Numbered from the stretch's first letter, positions 1 to 7,762 are shown. The stretch is DNA of 14,086 nt from Acidimicrobiaceae bacterium UBA7830 (GCA_002501485.1 DLTS01000024.1:1-14086); one strand, 5' to 3'. Translations and numbers: made by a program. The notes: generated by a model from the letters alone, not told the origin.

Positions 1-417
1 TGATGCAGCAGGACCCATCCTCACCAACATTGCTTGGGTCATGCCATAGAAGCCGGCAGCCGCCGACACCCCGCCTCCAACGCCGAAAAGAACAACGAAT
101 TGCCATACCGCTACTGAGCGTCCACTGAAGCCCACCAAAATTGCTCCGATTGGTCCAATGACACCGAGGAGGAGTTGCGGGCCAAATCGATCGAGGAGCC
201 GCCCGGTTGCAAGAGAGAAAGCGCCGAGCAACACCTGGGCTAAACCGAAGGCCAAACCGAGAGCTGCTGAGCCTGCCTCGAGGCCGGCACCAATGTCATT
301 GATGAGCACTCCAAACCCGTAGTACCACGAGCCGTACACCGCAATCGTGAGAATCCCGAGCACATCAACTGGCCAATCGGGCTCATATCGCCATACCGGT
401 GGTGATGTGTCCGTCAT
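1..417 (-). CDS. MFS transporter, N-terminal part (cut by window edge)
   Basis: The minus strand is open without a stop from here to the left edge, giving about 139 N-terminal residues. They are hydrophobic and form at least three or four membrane segments. Between the second and third lies GRLLDRFGPQ, the loop 2-3 signature (motif A, GxLxDRxG) of the major facilitator superfamily. The first segment (VLGILTIAVYGSWYYGFGVL) recalls the monocarboxylate/OFA-type branch, so an organic-acid carrier is possible, but the substrate cannot be told. Start: ATG at 417 puts a 13-17 residue tail before the first membrane segment. In-frame ATGs at 453 and 477 would lengthen the tail and bring the start up against the divergent gene at 476. 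None of the three has a clear ribosome binding site. It may import a substrate for the catabolic operon to the right, but rmuC and another small gene lie between them. Confidence 0.85.
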   Translation of the reverse strand, partial: MTDTSPPVWRYEPDWPVDVLGILTIAVYGSWYYGFGVLINDIGAGLEAGSAALGLAFGLAQVLLGAFSLATGRLLDRFGPQLLLGVIGPIGAILVGFSGRSVAVWQFVVLFGVGGGVSAAAGFYGMTQAMLVRMGPAAS

Positions 418-462
418 CGGGGATGAGTCTTTCAGAGGCGACCTCCCACTCATGCGCCCTGC

Positions 463-468
463 TACCTT
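463..468 (+). promoter_or_regulatory. -10-like hexamer of the small zinc-ribbon gene
   Basis: TACCTT fits TANNNT and ends 7 nt before the ATG at 476. This is the spacing expected when transcription begins at the A of the start codon (a leaderless mRNA). No Shine-Dalgarno sequence is seen at this start. No convincing -35 box was found. Confidence 0.35.
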
Positions 469-475
469 CGCAGTC

Positions 476-655
476 ATGGAGGAGCGGATCATCGACGGGA
501 AAGCCTTGTTTGGCGAGCAGCAGTCACAAAGCGACAACGACGTCGCCTCATGCATGAGTTGCGGCTCACACCTCGCCCAACGATGGAGTTCACCGGAGGG
601 TGTGGCAGTGCTCTGCCGACAGTGTGCAACTCTCCACGGACTTGGCTGCCCCTAG
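476..655 (+). CDS. Small zinc-ribbon-like protein (59 aa), unknown function
   Basis: I do not recognise the family. The 59-residue product has a C-x2-C (C26, C29) followed after 17 residues by a second C-x2-C (C47, C50), the layout of a one-zinc ribbon or knuckle. Glycines and other small residues follow the cysteine pairs, as is usual in such folds. The N-terminal 20 residues are polar and look unstructured. The same frame is open leftward to 347, but that part lies antisense to the MFS gene and is probably not coding. I choose the ATG at 476 because a TANNNT hexamer sits 7 nt upstream; an ATG at 452 is the alternative. It starts one base from the farthest-upstream MFS start and ends 58 bp before rmuC, so it could be cotranscribed with rmuC, although rmuC has its own promoter-like hexamer. 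A chance reading frame remains possible. Confidence 0.5.
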   Translation: MEERIIDGKALFGEQQSQSDNDVASCMSCGSHLAQRWSSPEGVAVLCRQCATLHGLGCP

Positions 656-701
656 ATTCGATCTCGTCCAGGTAATCACCGTGAACGTCACACCCGCCGT
701 T

Positions 702-707
702 TAGTTT
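702..707 (+). promoter_or_regulatory. -10-like hexamer of rmuC
   Basis: TAGTTT ends 6 nt before the rmuC ATG, with no Shine-Dalgarno sequence between. This suggests a leaderless transcript. GTGAAC at 681-686 might serve as a -35 box but is a weak match and the spacing (15 nt) is short. Confidence 0.4.
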
Positions 708-713
708 CAGAAC

Positions 714-1916
714 ATGGAAATTCTTATCGTTGTCCTGATGGTGGCGGTGCTTGTCGCCCTTGCAGGTGTGATTGCAACCTCCCGTAAAGCTGCCCCTGAA
801 CCAACGGCTCCTCCACCCGCGTTCTCCTCAACCGAAGAATTGACCAGCCAGATCAAACTGGTCAACGAACAAGCACTCAACGGAGCGATCGCCGAGCTCA
901 ATCAACGGGCAGAAGCCCATCGAGAAGAAACAATACGCACGGTGACACAAATGGTCACCCAACAGAGTGGCGAGGCGCTCGGCAAGCGGGCAGAGGTGAT
1001 CAGCGCCACGCTGAAAGGAGTCCATGATGATGTCAGCAAGCGACTTGCCGAACTCAACCACGAACTCAATCAACTCCGTCAACACAATGCCGGCCAATTT
1101 TCATCGGTCAGCGAAGCGGTCACGTTGCTCGCACAACGAACTGCGAATCTCAACGAGGTGCTCTCAAGCTCTCAAAAGCGAGGCCAGTGGGGTGAACGAC
1201 TTGCTGAAGACATGATTCGTGCAGCCGGACTCGTCGAGGGAGTGAACTACTCGAAACAAGACACCACTGCAGCCGGCGGCAGACCCGACTTCACTTTCAC
1301 CATGCCACCCGACCGTGTCTTATTTATGGACGTCAAATTTCCTCTCGATCGTTACGTCGCCCACCTCGATGCCGATGATGATGCCACCCGTGCGACCACG
1401 AAAGCCGACTTCGTCAAAGCAGTTCGTAGTCATGTTGACGCGTTAGCAAAGCGCGACTACGTCGATCAGACCACTGAGTATGCCCTCGACTATGTTTTGA
1501 TGTTCGTTCCCAACGAAAGCATCTCCGGGTTTGTGCACGAAGCTGACCCACACCTCATCGACTGGGCCCTAGAGCGAAAAGTGGTGCTCTGCTCCCCACT
1601 CACCCTGTATGCCTTCCTCGTTGTCATTCGACAGGCGACAGAAAGTTTCCATACCGAGCAGACGGCAGCCGAGATCACCCAGCAGATCAACAAGTTCTCA
1701 AAAGAGTTCGACAATTATTCAGCCGCAGTTGACAAAGTCCGCGCAACGTTCAACAAACTCGAGAACGAACTCGGAGCAATTGCGACCGACGGCACCCGCT
1801 TCCGGAAACTCTCTGTTCCCGTGCGAGATATTGAAAAGTTACGCAAGCGTCACGGCATCGGTGAACTCGATGCCGCGACCGACAATGATCTCACCGAATT
1901 AGTCGACGATTTCTGA
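714..1916 (+). CDS. rmuC: DNA recombination protein RmuC
   Basis: This 400-residue protein has the full RmuC architecture. An N-terminal membrane anchor (about residues 3-22) is followed by a short Ala/Pro-rich linker, a long helical coiled-coil stretch (about 40-150) and the RmuC domain (about 150-370). The domain opens with GQWGERLAEDM (157-167). It also carries RPDFTF (190-195) and then MDVKFPLDRY (205-214); D192 with D206-x-K208 fits the PD-(D/E)xK nuclease-like core proposed for the family. RmuC limits recombination between inverted repeats in E. coli; the biochemical activity is poorly defined. The length is close to the short actinobacterial versions. The start is supported by the membrane segment beginning at once after the ATG and by the promoter-like hexamer 6 nt upstream. 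Its 3' end overlaps the EthD-like gene on the other strand by 18 bp. Confidence 0.95.
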   Translation: MEILIVVLMVAVLVALAGVIATSRKAAPEPTAPPPAFSSTEELTSQIKLVNEQALNGAIAELNQRAEAHREETIRTVTQMVTQQSGEALGKRAEVISATLKGVHDDVSKRLAELNHELNQLRQHNAGQFSSVSEAVTLLAQRTANLNEVLSSSQKRGQWGERLAEDMIRAAGLVEGVNYSKQDTTAAGGRPDFTFTMPPDRVLFMDVKFPLDRYVAHLDADDDATRATTKADFVKAVRSHVDALAKRDYVDQTTEYALDYVLMFVPNESISGFVHEADPHLIDWALERKVVLCSPLTLYAFLVVIRQATESFHTEQTAAEITQQINKFSKEFDNYSAAVDKVRATFNKLENELGAIATDGTRFRKLSVPVRDIEKLRKRHGIGELDAATDNDLTELVDDF

Positions 1917-2186
1917 AACTTGCATTGACGGCGCGGCGTTCGTGTAGTTCGCAACGTCACCCATGATGTCACCCATCTTCGGGCTTGACATCGCCGCCTT
2001 CATTGCGTCACTCGACTCGAAGTAAAACGACACGCTCGCAACCGAAGGACCATCAACTCCCCGCTCAAGTTCAACCTTTGCTGGTGAAAATGCATCGACG
2101 CACATCGGCACGTGTGAGTTCTTGTAGTAATCGTGGTCGAAGGTGACGTCGTCACCCTTTGGGTAGGACACGGTGAATTTGATCAT
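1899..2186 (-). CDS. EthD-family dimeric alpha/beta-barrel protein
   Basis: A 95-residue protein. It starts with a beta strand (MIKFTVSYP) and carries FDHDYYKNSHVPM at about residues 16-28, the D-x-x-Y-Y-x-x-x-H-x-P pattern of the EthD / methylmuconolactone isomerase-like fold. Family members are small dimeric ferredoxin-like barrels found in catabolic clusters. EthD itself is needed for ethyl tert-butyl ether degradation in Rhodococcus, with an unclear role, and others are isomerases or aldehyde-releasing enzymes. The ATG at 2186 is chosen because the domain begins exactly there and TACGGT sits 6 nt upstream. An in-frame ATG at 2246 would add 20 residues that do not look like part of the fold. 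It is the last gene of the minus-strand catabolic set, 81 bp after the ligase stop. Its stop lies inside the end of rmuC. Confidence 0.85.
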   Translation of the reverse strand: MIKFTVSYPKGDDVTFDHDYYKNSHVPMCVDAFSPAKVELERGVDGPSVASVSFYFESSDAMKAAMSSPKMGDIMGDVANYTNAAPSMQVSEIVD

Positions 2187-2192
2187 TTCATG

Positions 2193-2198
2193 ACCGTA
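2193..2198 (-). promoter_or_regulatory. -10-like hexamer before the EthD-like gene
   Basis: On the minus strand TACGGT ends 6 nt before the ATG at 2186, and there is no Shine-Dalgarno sequence. It may be an internal leaderless promoter, or chance, since the gene could also be read from the operon transcript. Confidence 0.25.
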
Positions 2199-2267
2199 GC
2201 CATCAACGATGCCACGGTCAATGGCGGAGCAGCCGATGTGGCACATGAACTGCGGCGCGCCGAGTCG

Positions 2268-3824
2268 TTAGATCGACCGCCCAGCATCTTTCCAGTACGG
2301 CTCGCGCAACTCTCGTTTCAGGATTTTCCCCGAGGCGTTACGAGGCAATGCATCTACGAATTCGATGGTTGCCGGCTTCTTGTAGCTCGCTAGCCGCTCT
2401 CGACAGAACTCGATGACATCGTCACTAGTCAATGTCTCGTCGGGTCGAGTAACAATGATTGCGTGGACGTTCTCTCCCCAGTGATCGTCAGGAACGCCAA
2501 TCACCGCAGCTTCGAGGACTCGTGGATGCTCACAGAGTGCAAGTTCGATCTCGGTCGGATAAATGTTCTCGCCCCCTCGGATGATCATGTCTTTCTTTCG
2601 ATCGACGAGGTAGAGGTACCCGTCTTCATCGACAGTCGCCATATCGCCTGCGTGCAACCACCCATCACGCAAGGTCTCCGCAGTTGCCTCAGGTTTTCCC
2701 CAGTACTCGCGCATATTTGCTGGTCCGCGCGAGATGATTTCACCGATCTCTCCTGGGCTGACTGGGGTACCGTCTTCACTGATCACACGCACCTCGGTGA
2801 ACGACGTTGGCCGGCCAATTGACGAAAGTCGTCTCGTTTGAACATCGGTTCCACCGACGATGTGATCTTCGGCCGGCAAGATTGCTTGCATCCCGCCCTC
2901 AGTGCCCGCTCCAAAGAGCTGTACGAATGAGCATCCAAACACGTCAATCGCAGCACGCAACTGCGCTTGCGGCATTGGCGCGGCGCCATACTCGATGAGC
3001 CGAAGCTTCGAAAAGTCAAGCGATGAAATCTCTGATGCCTGCAATAGGGCATTGATCATCGACGGCACAAAGAATGCCGACGTGACGCCTAAATCCTGAA
3101 GCGCATGTGCCGCACGTTCTGCGTCGAACTGTCGATGCCGCAAAATTGTTCCACCCTTGACGAGCACTGAATAATCAAGTTGGGACCCCGCAACGTGAAA
3201 GAAGGGTGCATTGTTAAATGAGATATCGCTTGCAAAACGTCCACTCTCCACGAGTCCAATAGCGGTTCGCGAACTCAGAGTGTGATGGGTAAGGACGGCA
3301 CCTTTCGGTAATCCTGTCGTACCACTTGAGTACTGAATCTGTACGACGTCGTCCGGATGCAACTCGACCGACGGATACGTCGTCACACCACGGCTCATCA
3401 CGTCGTCATGAGCCAACGCGTCATCTGATGCTGCGCCAAAAACCACGACATGCTCAACCGATGTGACCTTTTGTCGAACGGCACGCGCAATGTCAAGGTA
3501 GTCAGGGTCCACTGCGAGAAGCACCGGGTCAGAGTCACTCAGCAAGTACCCAACCTCTTCTTCTCGAAGTCGATAATTCAGCGGGACATACACACCACCG
3601 GCGCGACAGATCGCAAGAGCAGTTTCGATGTGCTCAATCGAGTCGGTTGCCATAACAGCGAATCGGTCGCCGTGTTGCAGCCCAAGCTCTCGATACGCAT
3701 TTGCAAGTCGATTGATTCGCTCATCGAGTTCCTCGTAACTCACCGTCCACCGGTCGCTGATGATTGCTGGTTTCGGCCCAAATACTCGGGCGACCTCATG
3801 GACAAGCGTTGTAATTGGGATCAT
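2268..3824 (-). CDS. AMP-forming acyl-CoA synthetase / ligase
   Basis: A 518-residue member of the ANL (adenylate-forming) superfamily that activates a carboxylic acid with ATP and CoA to an acyl-CoA plus AMP and pyrophosphate. The phosphate-binding loop YSSGTTGLPKG is at 165-175. Further on come YGAAPMP (about 275) and a TE-type motif within GAGTEGG. The C-terminal domain begins at the GWLHAGDM / DRKKDMIIRGGENIYPTEIE region, whose aspartate is the hinge of the family. The catalytic lysine is K500 in NASGKILKREL. Length and motif order are normal, so it should be active. Chain length or aromatic preference cannot be read from the sequence. The ATG is fixed by a strong Shine-Dalgarno sequence. 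It lies 33 bp downstream of an acyl-CoA dehydrogenase and upstream of the EthD-like gene, so it probably supplies the CoA thioester used by the other enzymes of the operon. Confidence 0.93.
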   Translation of the reverse strand: MIPITTLVHEVARVFGPKPAIISDRWTVSYEELDERINRLANAYRELGLQHGDRFAVMATDSIEHIETALAICRAGGVYVPLNYRLREEEVGYLLSDSDPVLLAVDPDYLDIARAVRQKVTSVEHVVVFGAASDDALAHDDVMSRGVTTYPSVELHPDDVVQIQYSSGTTGLPKGAVLTHHTLSSRTAIGLVESGRFASDISFNNAPFFHVAGSQLDYSVLVKGGTILRHRQFDAERAAHALQDLGVTSAFFVPSMINALLQASEISSLDFSKLRLIEYGAAPMPQAQLRAAIDVFGCSFVQLFGAGTEGGMQAILPAEDHIVGGTDVQTRRLSSIGRPTSFTEVRVISEDGTPVSPGEIGEIISRGPANMREYWGKPEATAETLRDGWLHAGDMATVDEDGYLYLVDRKKDMIIRGGENIYPTEIELALCEHPRVLEAAVIGVPDDHWGENVHAIIVTRPDETLTSDDVIEFCRERLASYKKPATIEFVDALPRNASGKILKRELREPYWKDAGRSI

Positions 3825-3831
3825 GACACTG

Positions 3832-3838
3832 CTCCTCT
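3832..3838 (-). promoter_or_regulatory. Strong ribosome binding site of the acyl-CoA ligase
   Basis: On the minus strand AGAGGAG lies 7 nt before the ATG at 3824. It is the best Shine-Dalgarno match in the window. It fits an operon-internal gene, in contrast to the SD-less starts of the genes that head transcription units. Confidence 0.75.
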
Positions 3839-3857
3839 TTGTTGCGGCCCAATGACC

Positions 3858-5075
3858 TCAGTCACCATTTGGGCGAGGTTCACGTGGAAGACCTAGCACT
3901 CGCTCCCCCACGATGTTTCGTTGAATTTCGTCGGTGCCACCGGCAATCGACAGCCCAGGCACCGACAGTGCGATTTGTGCCGGGAGACCATCAAAGGTGT
4001 TCTCGCCCTCAAGAAGTTGCCCGTGTGGGCCGAGTGCGGTGAGCGCAAGGTCGCGCCAGTCGCGCATCAGTTGTGTTGCTGCGAGCTTGCCGAGCGATAC
4101 CTCGGCACCAACCTCAGGTGCCTGCGCGAACCGTTGGCTCATCCAACTTGAGGTCTTGATTCCGGTGTAGACCTTTACTGCGCGGTCTCGGATACGAGGG
4201 TCATTTTGTTTGTCGTTTGCAGCGATCACCGAGCACAACAACTCCCATGCTTCGAGGCCTCCGGGCATGAACCCTTCCGAGCCATCAGGGATCTCACCGG
4301 ATGCATATCGCCCAGCTGCGATTGTCAGATCAAGATCGGTTTGAATACCCGGTTCTGCATCAGCATCAAGTGACTCGCGCTCATAACTCAGGGTGCGCAA
4401 CGCAACCGGCCAACCTTTTCCTTCCTCACCAATAAGGTTGGTGTGCAGTGTTGTTGCGTCATCGATGAAGACCTCATTGAACTCAGCCGAGCCATTCATC
4501 TGCACAAGCGACTTTGGTTGAATGCCGTCCTGACGCATGTCGATGCCGAAAAACGACAACCCGCTGTGCTTGGGTGCCGACTGGTCAGTTCGCGCAACAA
4601 GAATGGCCCACTTGGCGTAATGGCCACCCGAAGTCCAGACTTTCTGGCCATTCACCCGCCAGACATCGCCGTCGCGTAAGGCAGTGGTTCGAGCGCCTGC
4701 AAGGTCTGAGCCCGCATCTGGTTCAGAGAAGAGTTGGCACCAAATTTCAGATCCGTCAACAATCCCGGGAAGCCACTGTTGGCGTTGCTCATCAGTGCCC
4801 ATCTCGACAAGCAACGGCGCGACCATCATCGTCGCAATGCCATGAGGGGGTCCAAACGCCCCAACACGCTGTAGTTCTTCCCGAACGATTCTTCGAGATT
4901 CGCTCGGTAAGCCTAAGCCAAACCACCGCTCCGGGAAGTCAGGAAATCCCCATCCTGACTGAGCAAGGTTGCTCCACCACTCTCCTAAAGGCTGGTGAGG
5001 GTCCCACTGTGCCTCAAGCCAACTTCGCGCCTTGCCTCTGATGCTGTCGAGCATCGATGCCGTACGGTCACTCAT
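3858..5075 (-). CDS. Acyl-CoA dehydrogenase (FadE-like), downstream copy
   Basis: A 405-residue flavoprotein of the acyl-CoA dehydrogenase family, which desaturates acyl-CoA at the alpha-beta bond and passes electrons to ETF. CQLFSEPDAGSDLA (113-126) is the flavin/substrate signature. VNGQKVWTSGGHYAKW follows at about 141-156. The C-terminal FAD-dimer motif is GGTDEIQRNIVGERVLGLPR (from 379). At the position where medium- and short-chain enzymes carry the catalytic Glu (E in EGTxxIQ) this protein has Gly379. The Glu in SYERES (E232) lies where isovaleryl-CoA and long-chain dehydrogenases place their base, so it may still be active. The ATG at 5075 overlaps the upstream gene's stop by 8 bp, implying translational coupling; a TTG at 5081 is the alternative. 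It resembles mycobacterial FadE proteins of sterol or unusual-acid catabolism, some of which work as heteromers. Confidence 0.92.
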   Translation of the reverse strand: MSDRTASMLDSIRGKARSWLEAQWDPHQPLGEWWSNLAQSGWGFPDFPERWFGLGLPSESRRIVREELQRVGAFGPPHGIATMMVAPLLVEMGTDEQRQQWLPGIVDGSEIWCQLFSEPDAGSDLAGARTTALRDGDVWRVNGQKVWTSGGHYAKWAILVARTDQSAPKHSGLSFFGIDMRQDGIQPKSLVQMNGSAEFNEVFIDDATTLHTNLIGEEGKGWPVALRTLSYERESLDADAEPGIQTDLDLTIAAGRYASGEIPDGSEGFMPGGLEAWELLCSVIAANDKQNDPRIRDRAVKVYTGIKTSSWMSQRFAQAPEVGAEVSLGKLAATQLMRDWRDLALTALGPHGQLLEGENTFDGLPAQIALSVPGLSIAGGTDEIQRNIVGERVLGLPREPRPNGD

Positions 5076-6447
5076 CGTCAAGGCCCGCTGCTTCGCGTGC
5101 GTACCCTTTTGCGCGTTCCATGTCGAAATGCTTCCGGGTCACAATTCGCTGGGCGTAAAGCCCACCACCAGATTGGAGGTTGGTCACAAGGTGCCAGCCA
5201 CCGTATGCATCGGCTGTCGCATCTCGAATGGCGTGAAAAAGTCGAATGCGATCCTCAGCCGTCACATCACCTGATGCCGTCATGTACTTCTCGACATAAC
5301 TGCGTGTCTCAGCATTTTCGAGATCACCAATTGTCGGAGCAGTGAGAATGGCACCTCCCCCAATGTCATGAAGATGGCGCACCATCACCCCGAATTGAGC
5401 CGCACCCTGATACTTGGCTGCATTGGTGAACAACTCGTCAGGGTAAAAGAAGCCCTCGTCAGTCGACCGAGCATTAGCAATCGCTGCCTCAAGACCAGCG
5501 CGCAGCAGCGTTGCGTGAATCGACATTTCATCGATCTTTTCTCGAATATGTGAGACTCCGCCAAGCCCGTTCGCCTCAGCGATGAGTTGAGCGAAACCCA
5601 CGAGTTCATCAGCTTGACGCACCATAAACGTGAGACCGCCCAATCGCTCCCATAGACCGAGCGAGTGAGCGAAGACCGCCGCCATCGACACTTCACCATC
5701 GAGAAACACCCGGTCATACGGCACGAAAACGTCATCGTAGACCACCAGCGCGTCGGGCATGCTTGCCAGACGGCTAATCGGAAAATGTCGATTGTCATCA
5801 TCGGATGGGTGGAATGTCGTGTTGATCGTTCGAACACCGGGAGCATTCGCCGGCACCGCGCACACGATTGCGTAATCCTCTTCGCCGGCCTTCATTGCCT
5901 TCGTTGGCATCACAAGGTGCTCGTGGCAGAGCGCCGCTGCCGTGATGTGAAGTTTTGCTCCTCGGATCACGACACCATCGCTACGGCGCTCAACAACACG
6001 AACATAAGAGTCTGGATCGCGCTGCTTACCCGGTGGAAGCGAGCGGTCACCTTTCGCGTCGGTGATGCATTCGGCAATACGAATGTCCCGGGCAATCGCA
6101 TCGTCGACATAGGCCTGAATTCGTTCCCGATAAACCGGATCGAGACCTGCAAGCTTCGGTGACGCAGTGAGCAAGGTCATGAGCGACTGGTAGGTCACGC
6201 TGATCGCCATGTCCATACCGGTCAACACATCGGTGCGGGACCGCATCTCTTCAATCGAGCGCGGTGCAAAGATATACGGGTTCACCCCATCGACACCATC
6301 GGTGTAACAGTTGTCGTAGCCCTGCGCGATCGCCTGTGCAGGAACTGCGAACGCTGGCTCGGCAAGAAGATCGTCAACTCGTCGACCGTGTAAATAGGTC
6401 GTACGCCCATCGTTCAACGAATCGAGATATTGCTGTCCTGTCAACAT
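5068..6447 (-). CDS. HpaB / 4-hydroxybutyryl-CoA dehydratase superfamily flavoprotein
   Basis: A 459-residue protein of the 4-hydroxyphenylacetate 3-hydroxylase superfamily. It has the N-terminal opening MLTGQQYLDSL, then CITDAKGDRSLPP (127-139), RDPDSYVRVVERR (143-155), GVVIRGAKLHIT (158-169), HEHLVMPT (175-182) and a long helical C-terminal half with LVTNLQSGGGLYAQR (420-434). These signatures resemble the 4-hydroxybutyryl-CoA dehydratase (AbfD) branch more than the classical HpaB monooxygenases. However, the four [4Fe-4S] ligands of AbfD (three Cys and one His) are not present. The only cysteines are C47, C127, C174 and C196, none in the 70-80 or 260-272 regions where the ligands belong. 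It is therefore probably a cluster-free, FAD-dependent enzyme acting on a CoA thioester or a phenolic acid. No flavin reductase (HpaC) is in the window. A G-rich stretch (6453-6458) 5 nt before the ATG may act as a ribosome binding site. The stop overlaps the next gene. Confidence 0.85.
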   Translation of the reverse strand: MLTGQQYLDSLNDGRTTYLHGRRVDDLLAEPAFAVPAQAIAQGYDNCYTDGVDGVNPYIFAPRSIEEMRSRTDVLTGMDMAISVTYQSLMTLLTASPKLAGLDPVYRERIQAYVDDAIARDIRIAECITDAKGDRSLPPGKQRDPDSYVRVVERRSDGVVIRGAKLHITAAALCHEHLVMPTKAMKAGEEDYAIVCAVPANAPGVRTINTTFHPSDDDNRHFPISRLASMPDALVVYDDVFVPYDRVFLDGEVSMAAVFAHSLGLWERLGGLTFMVRQADELVGFAQLIAEANGLGGVSHIREKIDEMSIHATLLRAGLEAAIANARSTDEGFFYPDELFTNAAKYQGAAQFGVMVRHLHDIGGGAILTAPTIGDLENAETRSYVEKYMTASGDVTAEDRIRLFHAIRDATADAYGGWHLVTNLQSGGGLYAQRIVTRKHFDMERAKGYAREAAGLDDE

Positions 6448-6540
6448 CGTTTCCCCCCGGATCAGACGACTGTTGAACCGAACTTATGAGAAGGGGATTC
6501 AGATGTTCGAAGTGGAGTGCTCAATCAAGAGCCCGCTGAT
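6448..6540 (-). other. 93-bp gap between two operon genes
   Basis: This gap separates the stop of the upstream acyl-CoA dehydrogenase from the HpaB/AbfD-like gene. Apart from the G-run near 6453-6458 that may serve as a ribosome binding site, I see only a weak 4-bp-stem repeat (GCTC/GAGC, about 6519-6532). I found no strong terminator and no convincing promoter, so read-through is likely. Confidence 0.4.
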
Positions 6541-7755
6541 TTATTCGACGCGCAGACCTGAAATCGCCCGAGCGATAACGAGTTGCTGAATTTCACTCGT
6601 TCCCTCAAAGATGGTGTGAATCTTTGCGTCTCGATGCCAACGCTCCACCGGGTACTCCCGGGTATAGCCATAACCGCCGAGAATTTGAATAGCTTCTTCA
6701 GTCACCCGAACCGCTACTTCTGAGGCCTTCCACTTGCTCATCGAGCCTTCGGCGTTGGTGAATCCACCATTGCGAGCGAGCCACGCGGCACGCCAAATCA
6801 GCAGACGGCTCGCATCGATCTCGGTGATCATGTTTGCCAACTTGAATGCAATCGCCTGGTTCATAATGATCGGCTTCCCGAAGGCATGGCGCTCTTTTGC
6901 ATACTCGAGTGAATACTCATACGCGGCTCGAGCAATACCAAGTGCCTGTGCCCCGACCGTCGGGCGCGTTGCTTCGAACGTCTTCATTGCCGGCTGAGGC
7001 GCACCGGACTTGCCGGCCTCTCGCGCACGTGCCAGCTTGGCATCGAGTTTTTCTTTGCCGCCGAGCAAACATGACCCTGGAACGCGTACGTCATCAAGCA
7101 CTACTTCTGCAGTGTGCGATGCGCGGATGCCATGCTTCATATACTTCTGACCCTGCGAGAGGCCTTTCGTGTTCGGAGGAATTACAAACGATGCTTGGCC
7201 ACGTCCCTTCAACTCTGGGTCGACTGCAGCGACGACGACGTGCACATCGGCGATACCGCCGTTCGTGATCCATGCTTTCGTGCCGTTGAGCACCCATTCC
7301 CCATTTGCTTCGTCGTACACAGCACGTGTGCGCAGGTTCGATACATCACTCCCAGCGTCTGGCTCGCTCACACAGAACGCTCCGAGCTTCACGTCATTCG
7401 CATCGCCGTAGCACTGCGGCACCCACTCCATCGTCTGCTCGGGCGTGCCATTACCTGCGATGCCTGCTGCGGCAAGGCCACTTCCCATAATCGCCATTCC
7501 AAGGCCAGCGTCACCCCAGAAAAGTTCTTCAACCGCAACTGGCAACGTAAGACCGGTGCGGTCTTGACCAGCGTTCATCAAAAACTCCCAACCGTAGAGA
7601 CCAATCTTTGCCGCCTCCTGCACTACTGGGTACGGGAACTCTTCGCGCTCGTCCCATTCGGCGGCAGCTGGACGCATGACGTCTTCGGCAAATCCGTGGG
7701 TCCAGTCTTTGATCTGTTGCTGGTCATCGTTGAGGGCCACCGAAAATTCGCTCAT
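6541..7755 (-). CDS. Acyl-CoA dehydrogenase, first gene of the catabolic operon
   Basis: A 404-residue acyl-CoA dehydrogenase with all the standard parts. The flavin/substrate signature FCVSEPDAGSDVSNL is at 127-141, and NGTKAWITNGG at 157-167. The middle beta domain includes KYMKHGIRASHTAEVVLDDV. The C-terminal signature is QILGGYGYTREYPVERWHRD (357-376), with IFEGTSEIQ at 382-390, where E384 is the expected catalytic base. A Lys/Arg/Ala-rich insert at about 234-259 precedes the C-terminal helical domain and is longer than in most relatives; its role is unknown. The frame is open to an ATG at 7827, but that 24-residue extension is not like the family and crosses the promoter and palindrome, so the ATG at 7755 is chosen. 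This gene heads the minus-strand set and its promoter is probably repressor-controlled. Confidence 0.94.
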   Translation of the reverse strand: MSEFSVALNDDQQQIKDWTHGFAEDVMRPAAAEWDEREEFPYPVVQEAAKIGLYGWEFLMNAGQDRTGLTLPVAVEELFWGDAGLGMAIMGSGLAAAGIAGNGTPEQTMEWVPQCYGDANDVKLGAFCVSEPDAGSDVSNLRTRAVYDEANGEWVLNGTKAWITNGGIADVHVVVAAVDPELKGRGQASFVIPPNTKGLSQGQKYMKHGIRASHTAEVVLDDVRVPGSCLLGGKEKLDAKLARAREAGKSGAPQPAMKTFEATRPTVGAQALGIARAAYEYSLEYAKERHAFGKPIIMNQAIAFKLANMITEIDASRLLIWRAAWLARNGGFTNAEGSMSKWKASEVAVRVTEEAIQILGGYGYTREYPVERWHRDAKIHTIFEGTSEIQQLVIARAISGLRVE

Positions 7756-7762
7756 GCACCAT

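Noticed and set aside
2187..2246. 20-codon N-terminal extension of the EthD-like protein
   Set aside because: The EthD fold begins at the inner ATG, and the extra residues do not look like a signal peptide or domain. It cannot be fully excluded.
4514..5041. Plus-strand frame of 175 codons
   Set aside because: Antisense shadow of the other acyl-CoA dehydrogenase, with a biased Gln/Arg/Ser composition.
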